Source of the DNA: Macrocystis pyrifera
Taxonomy: Eukaryota; Sar; Phaeophyceae; Laminariales; Laminariaceae
NCBI GenBank assembly: GCA_031763025.1
Contig: JASSKH010000031.1
Span: forward strand, 5,051,458-5,115,457
Length of the DNA: 64,000 nucleotides
Direction: 5' to 3'
The notes under the pieces are model-generated. The model searched no databases and was not told where the DNA came from. It saw only the letters and a list, made by a program, of their open reading frames with translations. The translations under genes and the position numbers were made by a program. Below are positions 44,070 through 55,720 of this stretch, piece after piece (the stretch's first letter is position 1; the number at the start of each line of letters is the position of its first letter).

Positions 44070-45114
44070 AAACTGTTTTTGTTTTTTGGAGTTCTACCAG
44101 ACAAAACCCAGCTCTACGAGTACTCGTTGGCAGATTGTGGCTGTCCACAGCAACGTTCGGGCCGTGTCCTAAGACATGCTGCACGTGGTGCTGTCAGGCC
44201 CATCGTCCTGCTACTACTGATGAAGGGACGGAGAAGCAGAAGCTCTGCTGCAGATGTGGTACAGCAATAGTAGTGTGGTGGCATCTGTCATAACGTTTTT
44301 AGTTTTTCGAGTTCGACCTAAAACTATCCAAACCCACGACTCTACAAGTACTCGTTGGCAGACTGTGCCTGTCCACAGCAACGTTCGGACCGCGTCCTAG
44401 GACATGCTGCAGGTGGTATTGCCAGGCCCACCCTCCTACTGATGAGGGGGCGGAGAAGCAGGAGAAGCTCTGCTGGAGATGTCGTACAGCAGTAGTGGTG
44501 GCACCTGCCACGATAAGCTCTTGCTGGACATGCCAGGTTGTAGATTTTTCGTCTCGAAATTAATATTATGCCGACTTTCGAGGTGGGAAGCAGGAAATAT
44601 ATACCTGTATTGTGCCCAGATGGGCTAAATTGACGCACGACACGAAATTGGAAGGTGGAAGTGTGGTGAGCTTATGTTAAGCTTCATTTTTACCAATCCG
44701 CCGGAGGATAAAAAAAACAAAAAAAAAGTATACAACAAAAAACCGAGTACGTGTATGTATGTACGTGTACAAAGGGTGCAAGGGTTTGACCGGCAAGCCG
44801 AGCGTACAGCGACGCTGATCCTGGCCTCGTGTGTATTACGGCTGCTGCTGCTGCTGCTGCTGCTGTTTTGCTGCTGGAGAAGCTCTGCAGTAGATATCGT
44901 ACAACAACTTTCAGTAGTAGTGGTCTGCTACGAGAAGCTCTGTTGGACATCTCAGGTTGTAGATTTTTCGTCTCCAAATTATTATGCCGAATTTCGAGGT
45001 GGGAAGCAGGAAACATGTAACAAAAATCGAGTACATGTACGCGTACAAAGGGTGCAAGGGTTAGACCGACAAGCCGAGCGTATTGCGACCCTGACCCTGG
45101 CCGCGTGTGCCCTT

Positions 45115-45160
<46 letters not shown>

Positions 45161-45195
45161 GATTGTTGCTGTTGTTGCTGCTGCCGCCACGTCTG
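44070..45195 (+). repeat. Tandem repeat cluster with CTG tracts, plus orientation
   Basis: Units of roughly 230-280 bp recur at about 44080, 44310, 44520, 44760 and 45030. Shared marks are GAGTACTCGTTGGCAGA, GGAGAAGCTCTGCTG, GTTGTAGATTTTTCGTCTC and ACAAAGGGTGCAAGGGTT. CTG tracts lie at 44842-44872 and 45117-45160. The same unit appears in the opposite orientation at 49140-49990. Poly-Leu, poly-Ala and poly-Ser frames across the tracts are not genes. Confidence 0.75.
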
Positions 45196-45589
45196 CTGCT
45201 GCTGACGACATTTGGTTCCTTGAAATAATGAACCCAAACATCACAGATCACTGATACTTAATATTATGGCTGCGTACGTACGTAGGATCTGATGCTCGTT
45301 CTTGTTGGTTCAGGATACTCTATTCCGTATTCGCCCAGCATGATGCACATCCCAGATATGCAGGTACTGAGGTCGCGCCTCACTACCACCAACTACTAGT
45401 AAGTAGAGTGGTGTGTGCGTTTGTTCTGTTTATTATTTATTATCACGCTTTTTTCAAGTGTCTGCCACATCCCCTGCGAAGAGGCCCGACATTTTGTTTT
45501 TTGTTCCTTTTCTCTTTGTTTCGATTTGTTTACTTTTTTTCTTTGCTCTTGTTTTTCGTTGTTTCCTTTCGTTTTCTCTCCTTCATAGA

Positions 45590-45780
45590 ATATGTTTGTC
45601 GTGCCAGACATATCCAGTATGTGTGTGTGTTTTCACATTAAACCGTTCTTTCTACCCATCGTCATCCAGCACAACCAGTGTCCTTGCCGATTCTTCAATC
45701 CTATTATAGAAGAGATACAAGTTCTGTGGTCACAAAGCTACGCCACAAAGATACTACATTGCCACGTGTGCAGTAAGCAC
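45590..45780 (+). repeat. Dispersed repeat A (four copies in window)
   Basis: The core TTTCTACCC(A/G)TCG(A/T)CATCCAGC, then ACAACCAG..GTGTCC.TGCCGAT and AGAGATACAAGTTCTGTGGT, recurs inverted at 46905-47085 and 61685-61785, and direct at 62035-62200. It lies at the 3' end of the minus-strand LINE tails at two sites, so it may be a LINE 3' fragment or an element targeted to it. Confidence 0.65.
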
Positions 45781-45829
45781 AGTGGGCAATGCAATGCCGT
45801 GTCATCATACTGGATACGACAGGCATGAC

Positions 45830-46850
45830 ATACACATTCCATGAAACAGAGAAACGAAACGAAACAAAGACGAAAGACAAAAACAAAAACAACGAAGACA
45901 AATCGAAATAGAAAAATAAACAAGAAAAAATATAAGAAACAAACTGTCGTGCCCCCCCCGCAGAGGGGATGTCGCAGATACTTGAAACGAACGAGCTGAA
46001 AAAAAAGGAAAACGAAGAAAAGCATCACTTTAATACTACACGTCGTAAACAGAGCAATACTAAGAACCAAGGCAAAATAACAGGCCAACGAAAGCACGAC
46101 GCACCGGCAGCAGTTTGTGGTACGAGTAGCATAGATAGTCGGGTTCTCCCTGCTAGTCCGCCTGGTACCTTGCTACCCTGTCTGCCGCCTCCGTCCTTCG
46201 TTCGTCAACTATGCCCGGCCCCTCGGCATCAGACAATACGAAACAAGCAAAGCAGGCTCGTCATCTTCCCTCGCCTCACGACTCCTTTCTTAAGGCTTAT
46301 CAATAATAGAAGAAAGACCGGAAGAAAAAAATATATAAATGAAAACCACAGAGGATCAGCGCAAGAAAAAGAAAACAAAAGGAAGACAAAGGAAGACCAC
46401 GTTCGAACCAGCTGCACGAGTTGGCGGCACGAGTAGTATAGGCATGTTCTACGTCCTAGTATGCCCGGCACCTTGCTACCCTGTCTGCCATCTCCTTCCT
46501 ACTTTCGTCCACTGCAGTTTCCCTTCTACTCCTGTTCCCCCCCTCTCCGCATTCCCTTGGTCGGGTTTTCTGCCACTCCTCTTGTTGCCCCCCCCCTCCC
46601 CCCCATTCCCTTGGACACCACCCATGGCGGATGCGCGGCGCTGCTTACTCAGCTCAGCCTCAGCCTCGTGCCACCTCACCATGAACCGTTCGGCTGCTTC
46701 GAGGATCCCCCGGTACCACTTCCCCGCCTATTTTGCTGCGGTGGACCACAGTGCGGTGTCAACTCCAGACACCAAGGGGGCAAGTTCCGTTGACCCTTCG
46801 GTGGTTCGGAACTCCCTAAGGTCTTCGACCATGCATCTATACCAAGCCTG
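45830..46850 (-). mobile_element. LINE copy 3, 3' portion only
   Basis: On minus it carries the family C-terminal coding remnant (region complementary to 46600-46830: ELAPLVSGVDTALWST-like) and the 3' tail. The tail matches 47080-47700 almost in parallel, including GTCGTGCCCC...GCAG and GTTTGTGGTACGAGTAGCAT. Severely 5'-truncated. No intact ORF. Confidence 0.7.
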
Positions 46851-47079
46851 AAACTGTCCGCCAGGTCTCGGGTGGCATTGCATTGTCTACTATTAATATT
46901 GATACAACTGTGTTACTGCATACGTGGCAACTTAGTATCTCTGTAGCGTAGTTTTGTGATGACAGAACTTGTATCTCTCTAGCATTGAAGAATCGGCACG
47001 GACATTGGTTGTGCTGGATGTCGACGGGTAGAAAGAACGGTTTAATGTGAAGAACACGCACATATACGGCAGGCACGAC

Positions 47080-49110
47080 ATACACTTTCTATGAAAGAGA
47101 GAAACGAAAGAAAACGAAGAAAAAAACAAAAACAAAGAAGACGAATCGAAAGGGAAAAATAAAACAAAAAACTAAAATAATAATAATAGAAGGAAAAAAT
47201 GTCGTGCCCCCCCGCAGGGGATGTGGCAGACATTTGAAAAGAACGAGCTGGAAGAAAAGAAAAAGAAGAAAACACCACTACTTGTAAGCAGAGTAAGACC
47301 AAGAACCAAGGGAAAATAACAGGCAAACCAAAGCACCAAGCACCCTCCAGGTAGCGGTAGCAGTTTGTGGTACGAGTAGCATAGCCAGGTTCTCCCTGCT
47401 AGTCGGCCTGGTACCTTGCTACCCTGCCTGCCGTCTCCGTCCTGCGTTCGTCAACTATGCCCCGCCCCTCGGCGTCAGACAATACGAAACAAGAGAAGCA
47501 GACTCGTCATCCACCCACGCCACACGACTCCTTTCTTCAAGGCTTATATATAGAAGAAATAAATAAATAAAATAAATTGAAATCACAGATGAAAAAAGGA
47601 AGACAAAGAAAGACCACGTTCGAACCAGCTGCACGAGTTAGCGGCACGAGTAGTATAGGCATGTTCTATTTCCTAGTCGGCCTGGTGCCTTGCTACCCTG
47701 TCTGCCATCTCCTTCCTCCTTTCGTCCACCGCAGTTTCCCTTTTACTCCTCCTGCCCCCCTCCCTCCCCGCATTCCCTTGGTCAGGTTTTCTGCCACTCC
47801 TTTTCTTGTTGCCCCCCCTCCCCCCATTCGCTGGGACATCACTCACGGCGGGTGCGCGGCGCTGCCTATTCAGTTCAGCCTCATCCTCGTGCCACCCCGC
47901 CATGAACCGTTCGGCTGCTTCGAGGATCCCTCGGTACCACTTCCCCGCCTTTTCAACTGCAATGGACCACAGTGCGGTGTCAACTCCAAACACCAACGGG
48001 GCAAGTTCCGTTGACCCTTCGGTGGTTCGGAACTCCCTAAGGTCTTCGACTATGCATCTATGCCAAGTCTTAAACTGTCGGCCAGATCTCGGGTTCTCCC
48101 CACCAGCCATCGTCCCGAACATTACCCGGCTGGGTCATCGCTCCATGCTTTGCGGTGCCACGCCCTCCACAAAGAAGAGCCGCCGTTTACGAAAGGTCGT
48201 TTCGATGCTCTCGCAACGTGTCATCTTGAGGGCCTTCGCGTACGAGAGGGTGGTATGGTCAGTACGTCGGCGCTGGAAGCCAATGACTCGCAACAGGACT
48301 TGGTGGTGAGCCGTTCGAAGCTTTTGGCAAAGTGTTCCGCTCTGAGGGTCCACGTCACACACCCGTACAGCAGGGTCTGAATCACCTCGGCCTTAGCATT
48401 CGGACTTTCAGGCTAAGGGGGGCTGTCGTTCTATCATGCAGCTCCGGGCCGAACCGTGTGAGGCATGCTCGCATGAGACGGATCCGTCGGTCGATTTGGA
48501 GCGAGAGGTTAGCGTCTTCGTGGATAATGCCGCTTAGGTAGAAGAACTGGGCCGTCTGCTTATACCTCTGGCCTGCTGCTTCGATGACGAGCGTTGGTGC
48601 GAGGGTTGTCTGGTCTGGTGTTTGTCGACGCATTGTCTCTGTGTTCTTTTCCGACACCGTGAGGCCTGCTGCTTCGAAGACAGTCGCGATGACTGTCATC
48701 ATTTTCGCGAGCCCTTCAGCCGACTTTGAGACAATTCCTGCGTTAGTGGCGTACAACATGCCCCATTTAGCCCTTCGCACGCACGCCAAGGGCTCCTGAT
48801 CCTCTGTTCCGACTGCTCCAGCACCACTGAGTTGAACCAAATCCCTTACGATGGCTTCGTCGTGGCTGAAGCGTACTATTAAAATACGACACGTAACACA
48901 GCAGCGAAGGACACGTTGAACAGCAACAGTGATAGCACACAGCCTTGCCGCAGCCCCTGCGTGACATCAAACCATTCCAAGTGCTCGCCGTCATCCGTAC
49001 GCACGCGAGCCCGCATGCCATCGTGGAAGTTACGGATAATTCTCTGCATCTTGGTTGGTACGCCAAAGCGTATGAGTACCTCCCATCGTAGCAGCTCTCT
49101 GTGACGTTTG
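47080..49110 (-). mobile_element. LINE copy 2, minus strand, RT onwards
   Basis: The minus strand begins in the RT with [20 protein letters not shown] and [20 protein letters not shown] (about 49080-48900). It continues through frame changes with [20 protein letters not shown] (48840-48382), the RRLFF...PQSMER ending and SGRQFKTWHRCIVEDLREF (48122-47673). The catalytic YVDDA of copy 1 is YATNA here (about 48749-48763), so both Asp are lost. The 5' end is cut where the CAG-bearing repeats start. Confidence 0.85.
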
Positions 49111-49139
49111 AGCTCAAAAATGATAGGAAAGAAAAAATC

Positions 49140-49200
49140 GTCAGCAGCAGCAGAAGTGGCGGCGGCACATTGTTTCAGCAGAAGAAGTGGCGGCGGCAGA

Positions 49201-49236
<36 letters not shown>

Positions 49237-49498
49237 TGGGCACACGAGGCCGGGGTCAGCGTTGCTATAAGCTCGGCTTGTCGGTCTAACTCAACCCTTG
49301 AACCCTTTGTCGTACACATACTCGATTTTGTTGTGTGTTTCCTGGTTCCCGCCTCGAAATTCGGCATAAAAAATTGAAGACGAAAAGTTTGAACCTGACA
49401 TGTTCTGTAAAAAGAAAAGAGCTTCTCGTAGCAGGTGCCACCAACTACTAATGTACCACATCTACAGCAGAGCTTCTCCCGCAGCAAAACTGCAGCAT

Positions 49499-49529
<31 letters not shown>

Positions 49530-49990
49530 CACTAGGACACATGAGGCCACGGTCAGCGTCGCTGTACGCTCGGCTTGTCAGTGTAACCTTTGAACCCTTT
49601 GTACACGTACTCGATTTTGAAGTGTGTTGCCTGATTCCGAACTCGAACTTCGGCCTAATTTGAAAACGAAAAATCTGCCCCTGACATGCTTTGTCCAACA
49701 TAGAGTGCTTCTCGTAGCAGGTGCCACCACTATTACTGATGATGTACGACATCTGTAGCAGAGCTTCTCCAGCAGCAAAACAGCAGCAGCAGTAGCAGTA
49801 GGACATACGAGGCCAGGGTAGGCGTCGCTGTACGCTCGGCTTGTGTCGGTTTAACCCTTGAATGCTTTGTACACGTACTCGATTTTTGTTATATGTTTCC
49901 TGGTTCCGTACGCACAATTTGAAGACGAAAAATCTACAACCTGACATGTGTTCAACAGAGAGAGAGCTTCTCGTAGCAGTTGCCACCACT
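49140..49990 (-). repeat. CAG-bearing tandem repeat cluster, minus orientation
   Basis: Three to four units of about 250-290 bp, each with a CAG tract (49202-49232, 49498-49526, 49781-49795), GCTTGTCGGT...AACCCTTGAA(C/T)CCTTTGT and GAGCTTCTCGTAGCAGGTGC. Reverse complements of the units at 44070-45195. The two clusters bracket the LINE fragments in opposite orientation. Confidence 0.75.
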
Positions 49991-50014
49991 ACGTCGTCAG
50001 GACCTCGTGTGAGA

Positions 50015-50060
50015 GACCAGAACAGAGCCAAAGGTTTTAAACCTGCTAGCAGTAATCGGT
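50015..50060 (+). repeat. Small fragment of the gypsy-family LTR-like repeat (inverted)
   Basis: GACCAGAACAGAGCCAAAGG then AACCTGCTAGCAGTAATC is the reverse complement of the end seen at 27660, 52155 and 53372. It is joined to the CAG-repeat cluster. Confidence 0.6.
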
Positions 50061-50284
50061 CCCTAGGTCCGTACTCCCTTACACGTCGTCGACTAAACGC
50101 TTTTGGCACTATGCTCGAGGTCTGGCGTTTTTTTTCTCCGCCGATAAATTTGACTACGAGCTGGGCCAGCCGAAAAATGGATAATAAACCATCTGAACCG
50201 AAGGTCGTATCTCGTGAACCAACTGCGAAATTCAATGTGGATTTGAAGTTTGTATCTTTTGTGGTGCTCACGGTAAAAAGTCCT

Positions 50285-50595
50285 GAGCCGACGACGCCAC
50301 TTGGTAAGATCACGGTCGGGACACTTTGTATCCCTGAACAGGTTTGCCTATGCTATTAAGTCGGTGCTCGTTGGTACTCACATATATATGTTGTTTGCTT
50401 AGAGATAGAAGAAGATCAGCTTTATTCCTTTCGTGCACGCGGAGACTGAGACCAAGCTCGTGCCTCTCGGAAACCCCCCCTGGTTTTCCACCTAAGATAC
50501 GCCTTCCAAGTACTACAAATACGGTCCCAGTGCCTGAACCCAGGTGATTACCGGGCTTTCAACCTCATTCAAGGCAATAATATCATAACAGTGCT
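50285..50595 (+). repeat. LTR-like direct repeat, left copy
   Basis: Begins near CCGACGACGCCACTTGGTAA and ends GGCAATAATATCATAACAG. Homologous over about 300 bp to 54645-54945, including GATAGAAGAAGATCAG(C/T)TTT and GAACCCAGGT(G/A)ATTACCGGG. The pair is about 4.4 kb apart in the same orientation and could be LTRs or two solo LTRs of an unidentified element. Coding pol sequence of its own is not visible between them. Confidence 0.5.
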
Positions 50596-50762
50596 GTGTG
50601 TGGCGGCTCTAGCGTGAGAGCTGCGTGCGAGAGTACGTCTGTGCACAATAAACGACCTGGGAATAATGGCACAGATTAACAGCACCAGCCTCACTCGCCG
50701 GTGAGTCGCCCTCTCAGGTCGCTCGCTTTGCGAGCTGTTTTTCAGGGATCTTTACGGTTATC

Positions 50763-51080
50763 CGTCGGTGCACGGTGCGGTCTTTTTTATATCGAAAATC
50801 CTACGGTCTGGTTCGGTGCGGTTTTAGAAAATCAGAAATCTTACGGTGCGGTTCGGTGCGGTTTTCAGGTATTGTAAATCCTACGGTGCGGTTCGGTTTT
50901 GCGATAGATCCTACCGTGCGGTTCGGTTCGGTTTTCAAAAATCGGAAATCCTACGGTGCGGTTCAGTGCGGTTTTAGAAAATCGGAAATCTCACGGCGCG
51001 GTTCGTTTTCTTTTTCATGTATCATACGGTCCGGTTCGGTTCGGTTCCCCGTTGAATCGGTTTTTCTACGGTGCGGTTCC
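50763..51080 (+). repeat. ACGGTGCGGTTCGGTGCGG minisatellite, block 1
   Basis: About six units of 45-60 bp, each (T)ACGGTGCGGTTCGGTGCGGT then TTT.AGAAATC-like spacer. The frame 50775-51140 is repeat translation (YGAVRCGF-type periodicity). Same family as 53600-53885. Confidence 0.75.
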
Positions 51081-51089
51081 AATCCCCGC

Positions 51090-51450
51090 AGGGAAAACCG
51101 TACAACACACGCTTTTCTCCTCGGTGCACCGTATATATAAACCGTACAAAACCGCGGTTTCGTACGGTTCCAGGCTTATTATCGGGGCAGTAACGAAACC
51201 GCCGTTTATCTACGGTGCACCGAATGAATGAACCGTATATCACCGCGGTTTCATATGATTCTCAGGCTTTTCTCGGGGCACTAACGCAACCGCTGTTTCT
51301 CTACGGTGCACCGTATGAATAAACCGCACAAACCGTGGTTTCGTACGGGTTCTGACGATTTTTTCTCGGGGCACCAACGCACTAACGAAACCGCTACAGG
51401 GAGCGTACGGATAAACCGTACACGCCCTCGGGTTCGTACGGTTTACATGC
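51090..51450 (+). repeat. AACCGT-rich tandem repeat, about four units of 90 bp
   Basis: Units share ACCGTA..AA.CCG(C/T)GGTTTCGTACG, then TCGGGGCA(C/G)TAACG.AACCGC and CTACGGTGCACCG. Composition is related to the flanking ACGGTGCGGTT block. Confidence 0.65.
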
Positions 51451-51850
51451 CAGGTACATCTTGTTTATTTTCTACTTTATCCGCAAAGTCAAGAGAGCAA
51501 CAGCACGAGCACATAAAAAAAACAGATTCCATAAACAATACACAGATAGAAATAAAAAATACAGAGTAAATAAAATAAAAACATAAATTGTACGATGCGT
51601 GCCGGCACACTATACAATATACTGTTTTTGTATGTTTCAGTTTTTACAGATATCTTATTTTTTTCCGATGTTTTCATATTTTCCGGCAGGTGTACTTCCG
51701 GCGACTCGGAGTATATAATATATCACAAACATATAAATATATACAATTCAACCTTTTTTTGTTTTCAACCACAAAAATATTCAAAATATGAAGTACCTTA
51801 AGATCAACCAAGCCAGCGGGAACACTTCTGACACGAAACCGTGCAGAAAC
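51451..51850. other. AT-rich spacer, no gene
   Basis: A/T-rich DNA with AAAATA/TATATA stretches; short ORFs on both strands without motifs. Appears to be an unrelated insert between AACCGT-type repeat blocks. Confidence 0.4.
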
Positions 51851-52092
51851 CGGCATGAGCCGTGCAAAACCGTGACCCTATTACACGGTTCCGCGGCCGA
51901 TGGAACCTTGTTTTTTCTACGGTTTCAAGTTAACCGCACCGTTAAATACCCGATCTAACGGTTTTTGGTGCCGGCATGAGCCGTGCAAAACCGTGACCCT
52001 ATTACACGGTTCCGCGGCCGATGGAACCTTGTTTTTTCTACGGTTTCAAGTTAACCGCACCGTTAAATACCCGATCTAACGGTTTTTGGTAC
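51851..52092 (+). repeat. Two almost identical 121-bp tandem units
   Basis: CGGCATGAGCCGTGCAAAAC starts at 51851 and again at 51972. The units differ by one base near the end (GGTGC against GGTAC). Contains AACCGT/ACGGTT motifs as in neighbouring repeats. A very recent duplication, or an assembly duplication. Confidence 0.9.
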
Positions 52093-52149
52093 CGTATCTT
52101 GACATCTTGACGCACACGGTGCTGTTAAGGGTAAGGCAGTATGGACCTA

Positions 52150-52660
52150 GGGGCCGACTACTGCTAGCAGGTTGATGCCTTTGGCTCTGTTCTGGTCACT
52201 CACACGAGGTGTTTGACGATGTTCTATAGCTTTCGTATTTAATTGCAGTTTGTATCGCCAGATGTCTTCTGAACGAAGGGGCGAGGCGCTCATCACAAAA
52301 GCAGGCGACAACGCCTGCCAGGTATGATGAGGGGACGATTTCTACAAACCATAACGCCGCAACAGTGAAGAGGGGATATAACGCCGCAACAGGCGACATG
52401 GGATACCATAACACTAGCCCACCCCGAAGGGCCGTATACGCAGCTGCATAGAAAGCTCAGGTGAGAACAAAAACAATCCGGAGAATTAGGAGAATGGATC
52501 GAAGATGCGGCACTTCACAACCCAGGAATTCCTGTAGTAGGAAAGTGCGACCAAAAGGGAGCGTAGCTGTTTCAGGTCTTTCGGCATGGGCATTTTCGTC
52601 AGTGCTTCCACGTTCTGCGCGTTCGGCCTAACGCCGGATCGAGAGATGGTGTGGGCTCCG
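52150..52660 (-). mobile_element. Deletion derivative of the gypsy family (LTR-like end plus RT piece)
   Basis: 52150-52410 is the LTR-like repeat; 52411-52525 matches 27886-28000. At 52526 it jumps directly to RT sequence (52530-52650) equivalent to about 33000-33115, encoding PNAQNVEALTKMPMPKDLKQ on minus. Thus about 5 kb of the element is deleted between. Same orientation as the large copy. Confidence 0.75.
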
Positions 52661-53364
52661 CCGACTATCCTGCTGCGCCCAGAACGGAACCGGCTGCCCG
52701 GAGTGCCGTTCTGGGGCCAGGGCACTTGTCGCTGTGTCCGACCTTGCAGCGGACTGCAAAGTCGAATCAGCGGCAAGCATTGGCGAAAGGAACGAGGGTC
52801 TACCTGTTGCAAGCAGTCACAGAGGGGCTGTGGCACTATAAAAAAGAGTAGCAGTGACACAGATGCTCGAGTTGTCAACAAACAAATAACCAGGCAGACC
52901 GGGAGAATACGAAAAATCCCTCGCGTCGCGCGGCGCGCGGACCAACAGCGCGTGAACATATAACGGCTGTTGCATCAGTCTCACCGCGCGACGCGCTGGG
53001 GAAGCGGCGGATATCATACTCTCGGACGCAGTCACCAAAGGAGAAGACATCAAATCAACAGCTAGAAGCCGAAAAAATAGACTACAAGAGCGAAAAGGCA
53101 AATTGTCGGCGGAAAAAAAATCAGACCTCGAACATGTACCAAAAGCGTCTATTCGGCGACGCCAGTGTTGAGAGTAAGGCAGTATGTGTTACGGCAAGCT
53201 CCCCTGGGTGAGCTGTCAACGCTCACCTGACTCGCCTCCTCAGTTCGTACGTTGGACCCTTCGGAAGTCCCAGTGGCTCCAGGGTTTCGCTTAGGCGAGA
53301 GCGAAGCAAATGATGACCAAAAACTCCGATTGCGAGCGATGCAGATACTCGATTATGCCCGCTA

Positions 53365-53600
53365 TCGACTACTGCTAGCAGGTTGATGCCTTTGGCTCTG
53401 TTCTGGTCACTCACACGAGGTGCTTGACGATGTTAGAAGTTATAAGCTCTTGTATTTTATTGCTGTTTGCCTCGCCAGTTGTCTTCTGAACGACGGGGCG
53501 AGGCGCTCATCAGAAAAGCAGGCGAACGCCTGCTAGGTAGGACGAGGGGACGATTGTTACAAACCATAACACCGCAACAGGGGAGAGGGGATACCATAAC
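53365..53600 (-). repeat. Gypsy-family LTR-like repeat, third copy (solo)
   Basis: CGACTACTGCTAGCAGGTTG to GGGGATACCATAACA. On minus it starts TGTTATGGTATCC, a TG start as expected for an LTR. It is followed directly by the minisatellite at 53600. 52661-53364 holds purine-rich DNA without a supported gene. Confidence 0.6.
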
Positions 53601-53885
53601 AGTGCGGTGCGGTTTCGATGGCATTCCTACGGTGCGGTTCGGTGCCGTTCTACGAAATCAGAAATCTTACGGTGTGGTTCGGTGAGGTTTTCAGATATTG
53701 TGAATCCTACGGCGCGGTTCGGTGCTGTGGTATACCCCACGGTGCGGTTCGGTGCGGTTTTCAGATGTCGGGAACCCTACGGTGCGGTTCGGTTATATTT
53801 GAAATCCTACGGTGCGGTTCGGTGCGGTTTCCTATTTCGTAAAACCTACGGTGCGGTGTGGTGCGGTTAGCCGCACCAAACCGAT
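53600..53885 (+). repeat. ACGGTGCGGTTCGGTGCGG minisatellite, block 2
   Basis: About six units of the same family as 50763-51080, starting abruptly at the LTR-like end (CATAACAGTGCGGTGCGGTTT). Confidence 0.75.
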
Positions 53886-54644
53886 AGGAAAAACCGCACC
53901 GTACTGAACCCTGCTATTTTTGTAACCTTCTTGTTCTGCCGAGCTACTGCTTTAGCGTGCGCGTGCGTGTGTGTTCGTTCGCTGCACTCTGTGTGCCCTT
54001 CATGGTGTTTTTTGTGTTTTTCAAGTAATTGTGCGGGTTTCCACTGGGAATGTCGTGCCTTTTTTGCTGGCAGGTTCTGAAACTTTGCCCACGCAGGCGG
54101 TTTTACGCCGTTTGACGTACGTTATGGTAGCAAGACTTCTGTAACACCCTCCCATAACGTCGATCGATACGGACTGATGCTGCGGCTGATACGGTAACAT
54201 AAAATATTATCGTTAACTAACGTTGTATTTTGACCCATCATCCCTCTAACGTGTGTTTTACGATAGTCACTAGGAATTTCACTAACACACTAACATAGTG
54301 TTGTACGCGTTAATTTGACCGTGTACGTTATCCGTCTAACCCTTTTAGGACTGCAGTTTTGTTTTGGGGACACACCAGTCAAATTTCAAGTAGTTTATCC
54401 CCAAACGGGACTGCAGTGCAAGGGCTAAAGGATGTTACGACGGTAGCAAACGGTAGCAAGTAAGAATCCCGTTGTTTGGGTCTTGGAGGCGCTGTTCGCC
54501 CGGGCAGCCCGCAGAAGTCTGGAGGCGTTCGGATCACCGTCAATTACTAGAAACTCAACCAGATCAGCAACCTCAGCCAGCTGCCTAGTCCGCGGATGGG
54601 TTTTTGCGTATTTTGTCCTGCCCACCCCCCCAGCTCAGTGAAGT
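53886..54644. other. Intergenic with one half of a direct repeat
   Basis: No gene. 54145-54310 (TAACACC...CTGATAC/GACACGGTA.CA...CCCT(C/T)TAACGTGTGTT...CACTAACACACTAA) recurs at 54943-55095. Confidence 0.5.
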
Positions 54645-54945
54645 CCTGCCGACGACGCCACTTGTTAAGATCAAGCATGCGGGACACTTTGCATCCCTGG
54701 ACAGGTCTGCCTATTAAGTCGGTTCTCGTTGGTACTCACGTGTGTTGCTTGCTTAGAGATAGAAGAAGAAGATCAGTTTTATTCCTTTCGTGCACACGGA
54801 GACTGAGACCAAGCTCGTGCGTCTCTGGAAAACTCTGGTTTTCCACCTAAGATACGCCTTGCGAGTACTACAAATACGTTCCCAGGGCCTGAACCCAGGT
54901 AATTACCGGGCTTTCCACCTCATAAAAAGCAGTATCATAACACCC
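54645..54945 (+). repeat. LTR-like direct repeat, right copy
   Basis: Pair of 50285-50595. Its end (CAGTATCATAACAC) joins directly to the second copy of the AACGTTA-rich repeat (54943-55095). Confidence 0.5.
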
Positions 54946-55095
54946 ACTAATATAACGTTATACTCGCTACGGGCTGATGTCGCTGACACGGTAGCAAAAC
55001 GTTAACGTTTATTGACCATGTACATTATCCCTTTAACGTGTGTTACGACAGCCACAAGGAATTCCGCTAACACGCTAAAAATAGTAGTGTTTCTG

Positions 55096-55720
55096 GCTAG
55101 GGGCTGCATACATACCCGAACACCGTAGTAACATATATTATACTGCGATCAGTACGGGATCAAGGTAACACTCTACATAATGTTACGCGATTGCCCGCCG
55201 ACATCAAAATTATCAACACACTATCAACACTACTTCGTACGTTATCACAAAATCCAGAAAATAGCTAACGTAGTAAACGTAATGTTACGTTTTCTTTCGC
55301 TGACGCCTAACATCAACATAATATATAAAACGTTAAGTGCGTTACGTTGTCCGAGGTATGAATAAAATAAAATATTTCGACTCGATCTCGACGAGTCATC
55401 GGCGGAAACTCAAGAACGCCATTTTTTCAACAAAAAAAAAACGCAGCAAAAATTCATTCGTCGTTCTCGATCAAGGCGAAAATTAATTGGTGGAGGCGTA
55501 CGTAGCTGAACTGAAGACCCTACCTATTAATAGGAGAAGATCGATACTTCGTATTGCTTTAATTGTCCAATTCGCTACCCATCAAGAGATATTGCCACAA
55601 CACGATTTTCATACATCATAAAACAAGTAATTACTACGAGAAATGTAGTTTTTTCCGCGATGCCCCGCTCAATTTTGCGAGCTTCGATCCGAAAAATAAA
55701 CTTTATATTTGAACCGCATG
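55096..55720. other. AT-rich intergenic DNA
   Basis: AT-rich with AACGT-type motifs up to about 55345; no supported gene or repeat beyond that. Confidence 0.4.

Noticed and set aside
44690-45251. Poly-Leu, poly-Ala and poly-Ser proteins around the CTG tracts
   Set aside because: Six-frame products of the trinucleotide and its tandem unit; units recur inverted at 49 kb.
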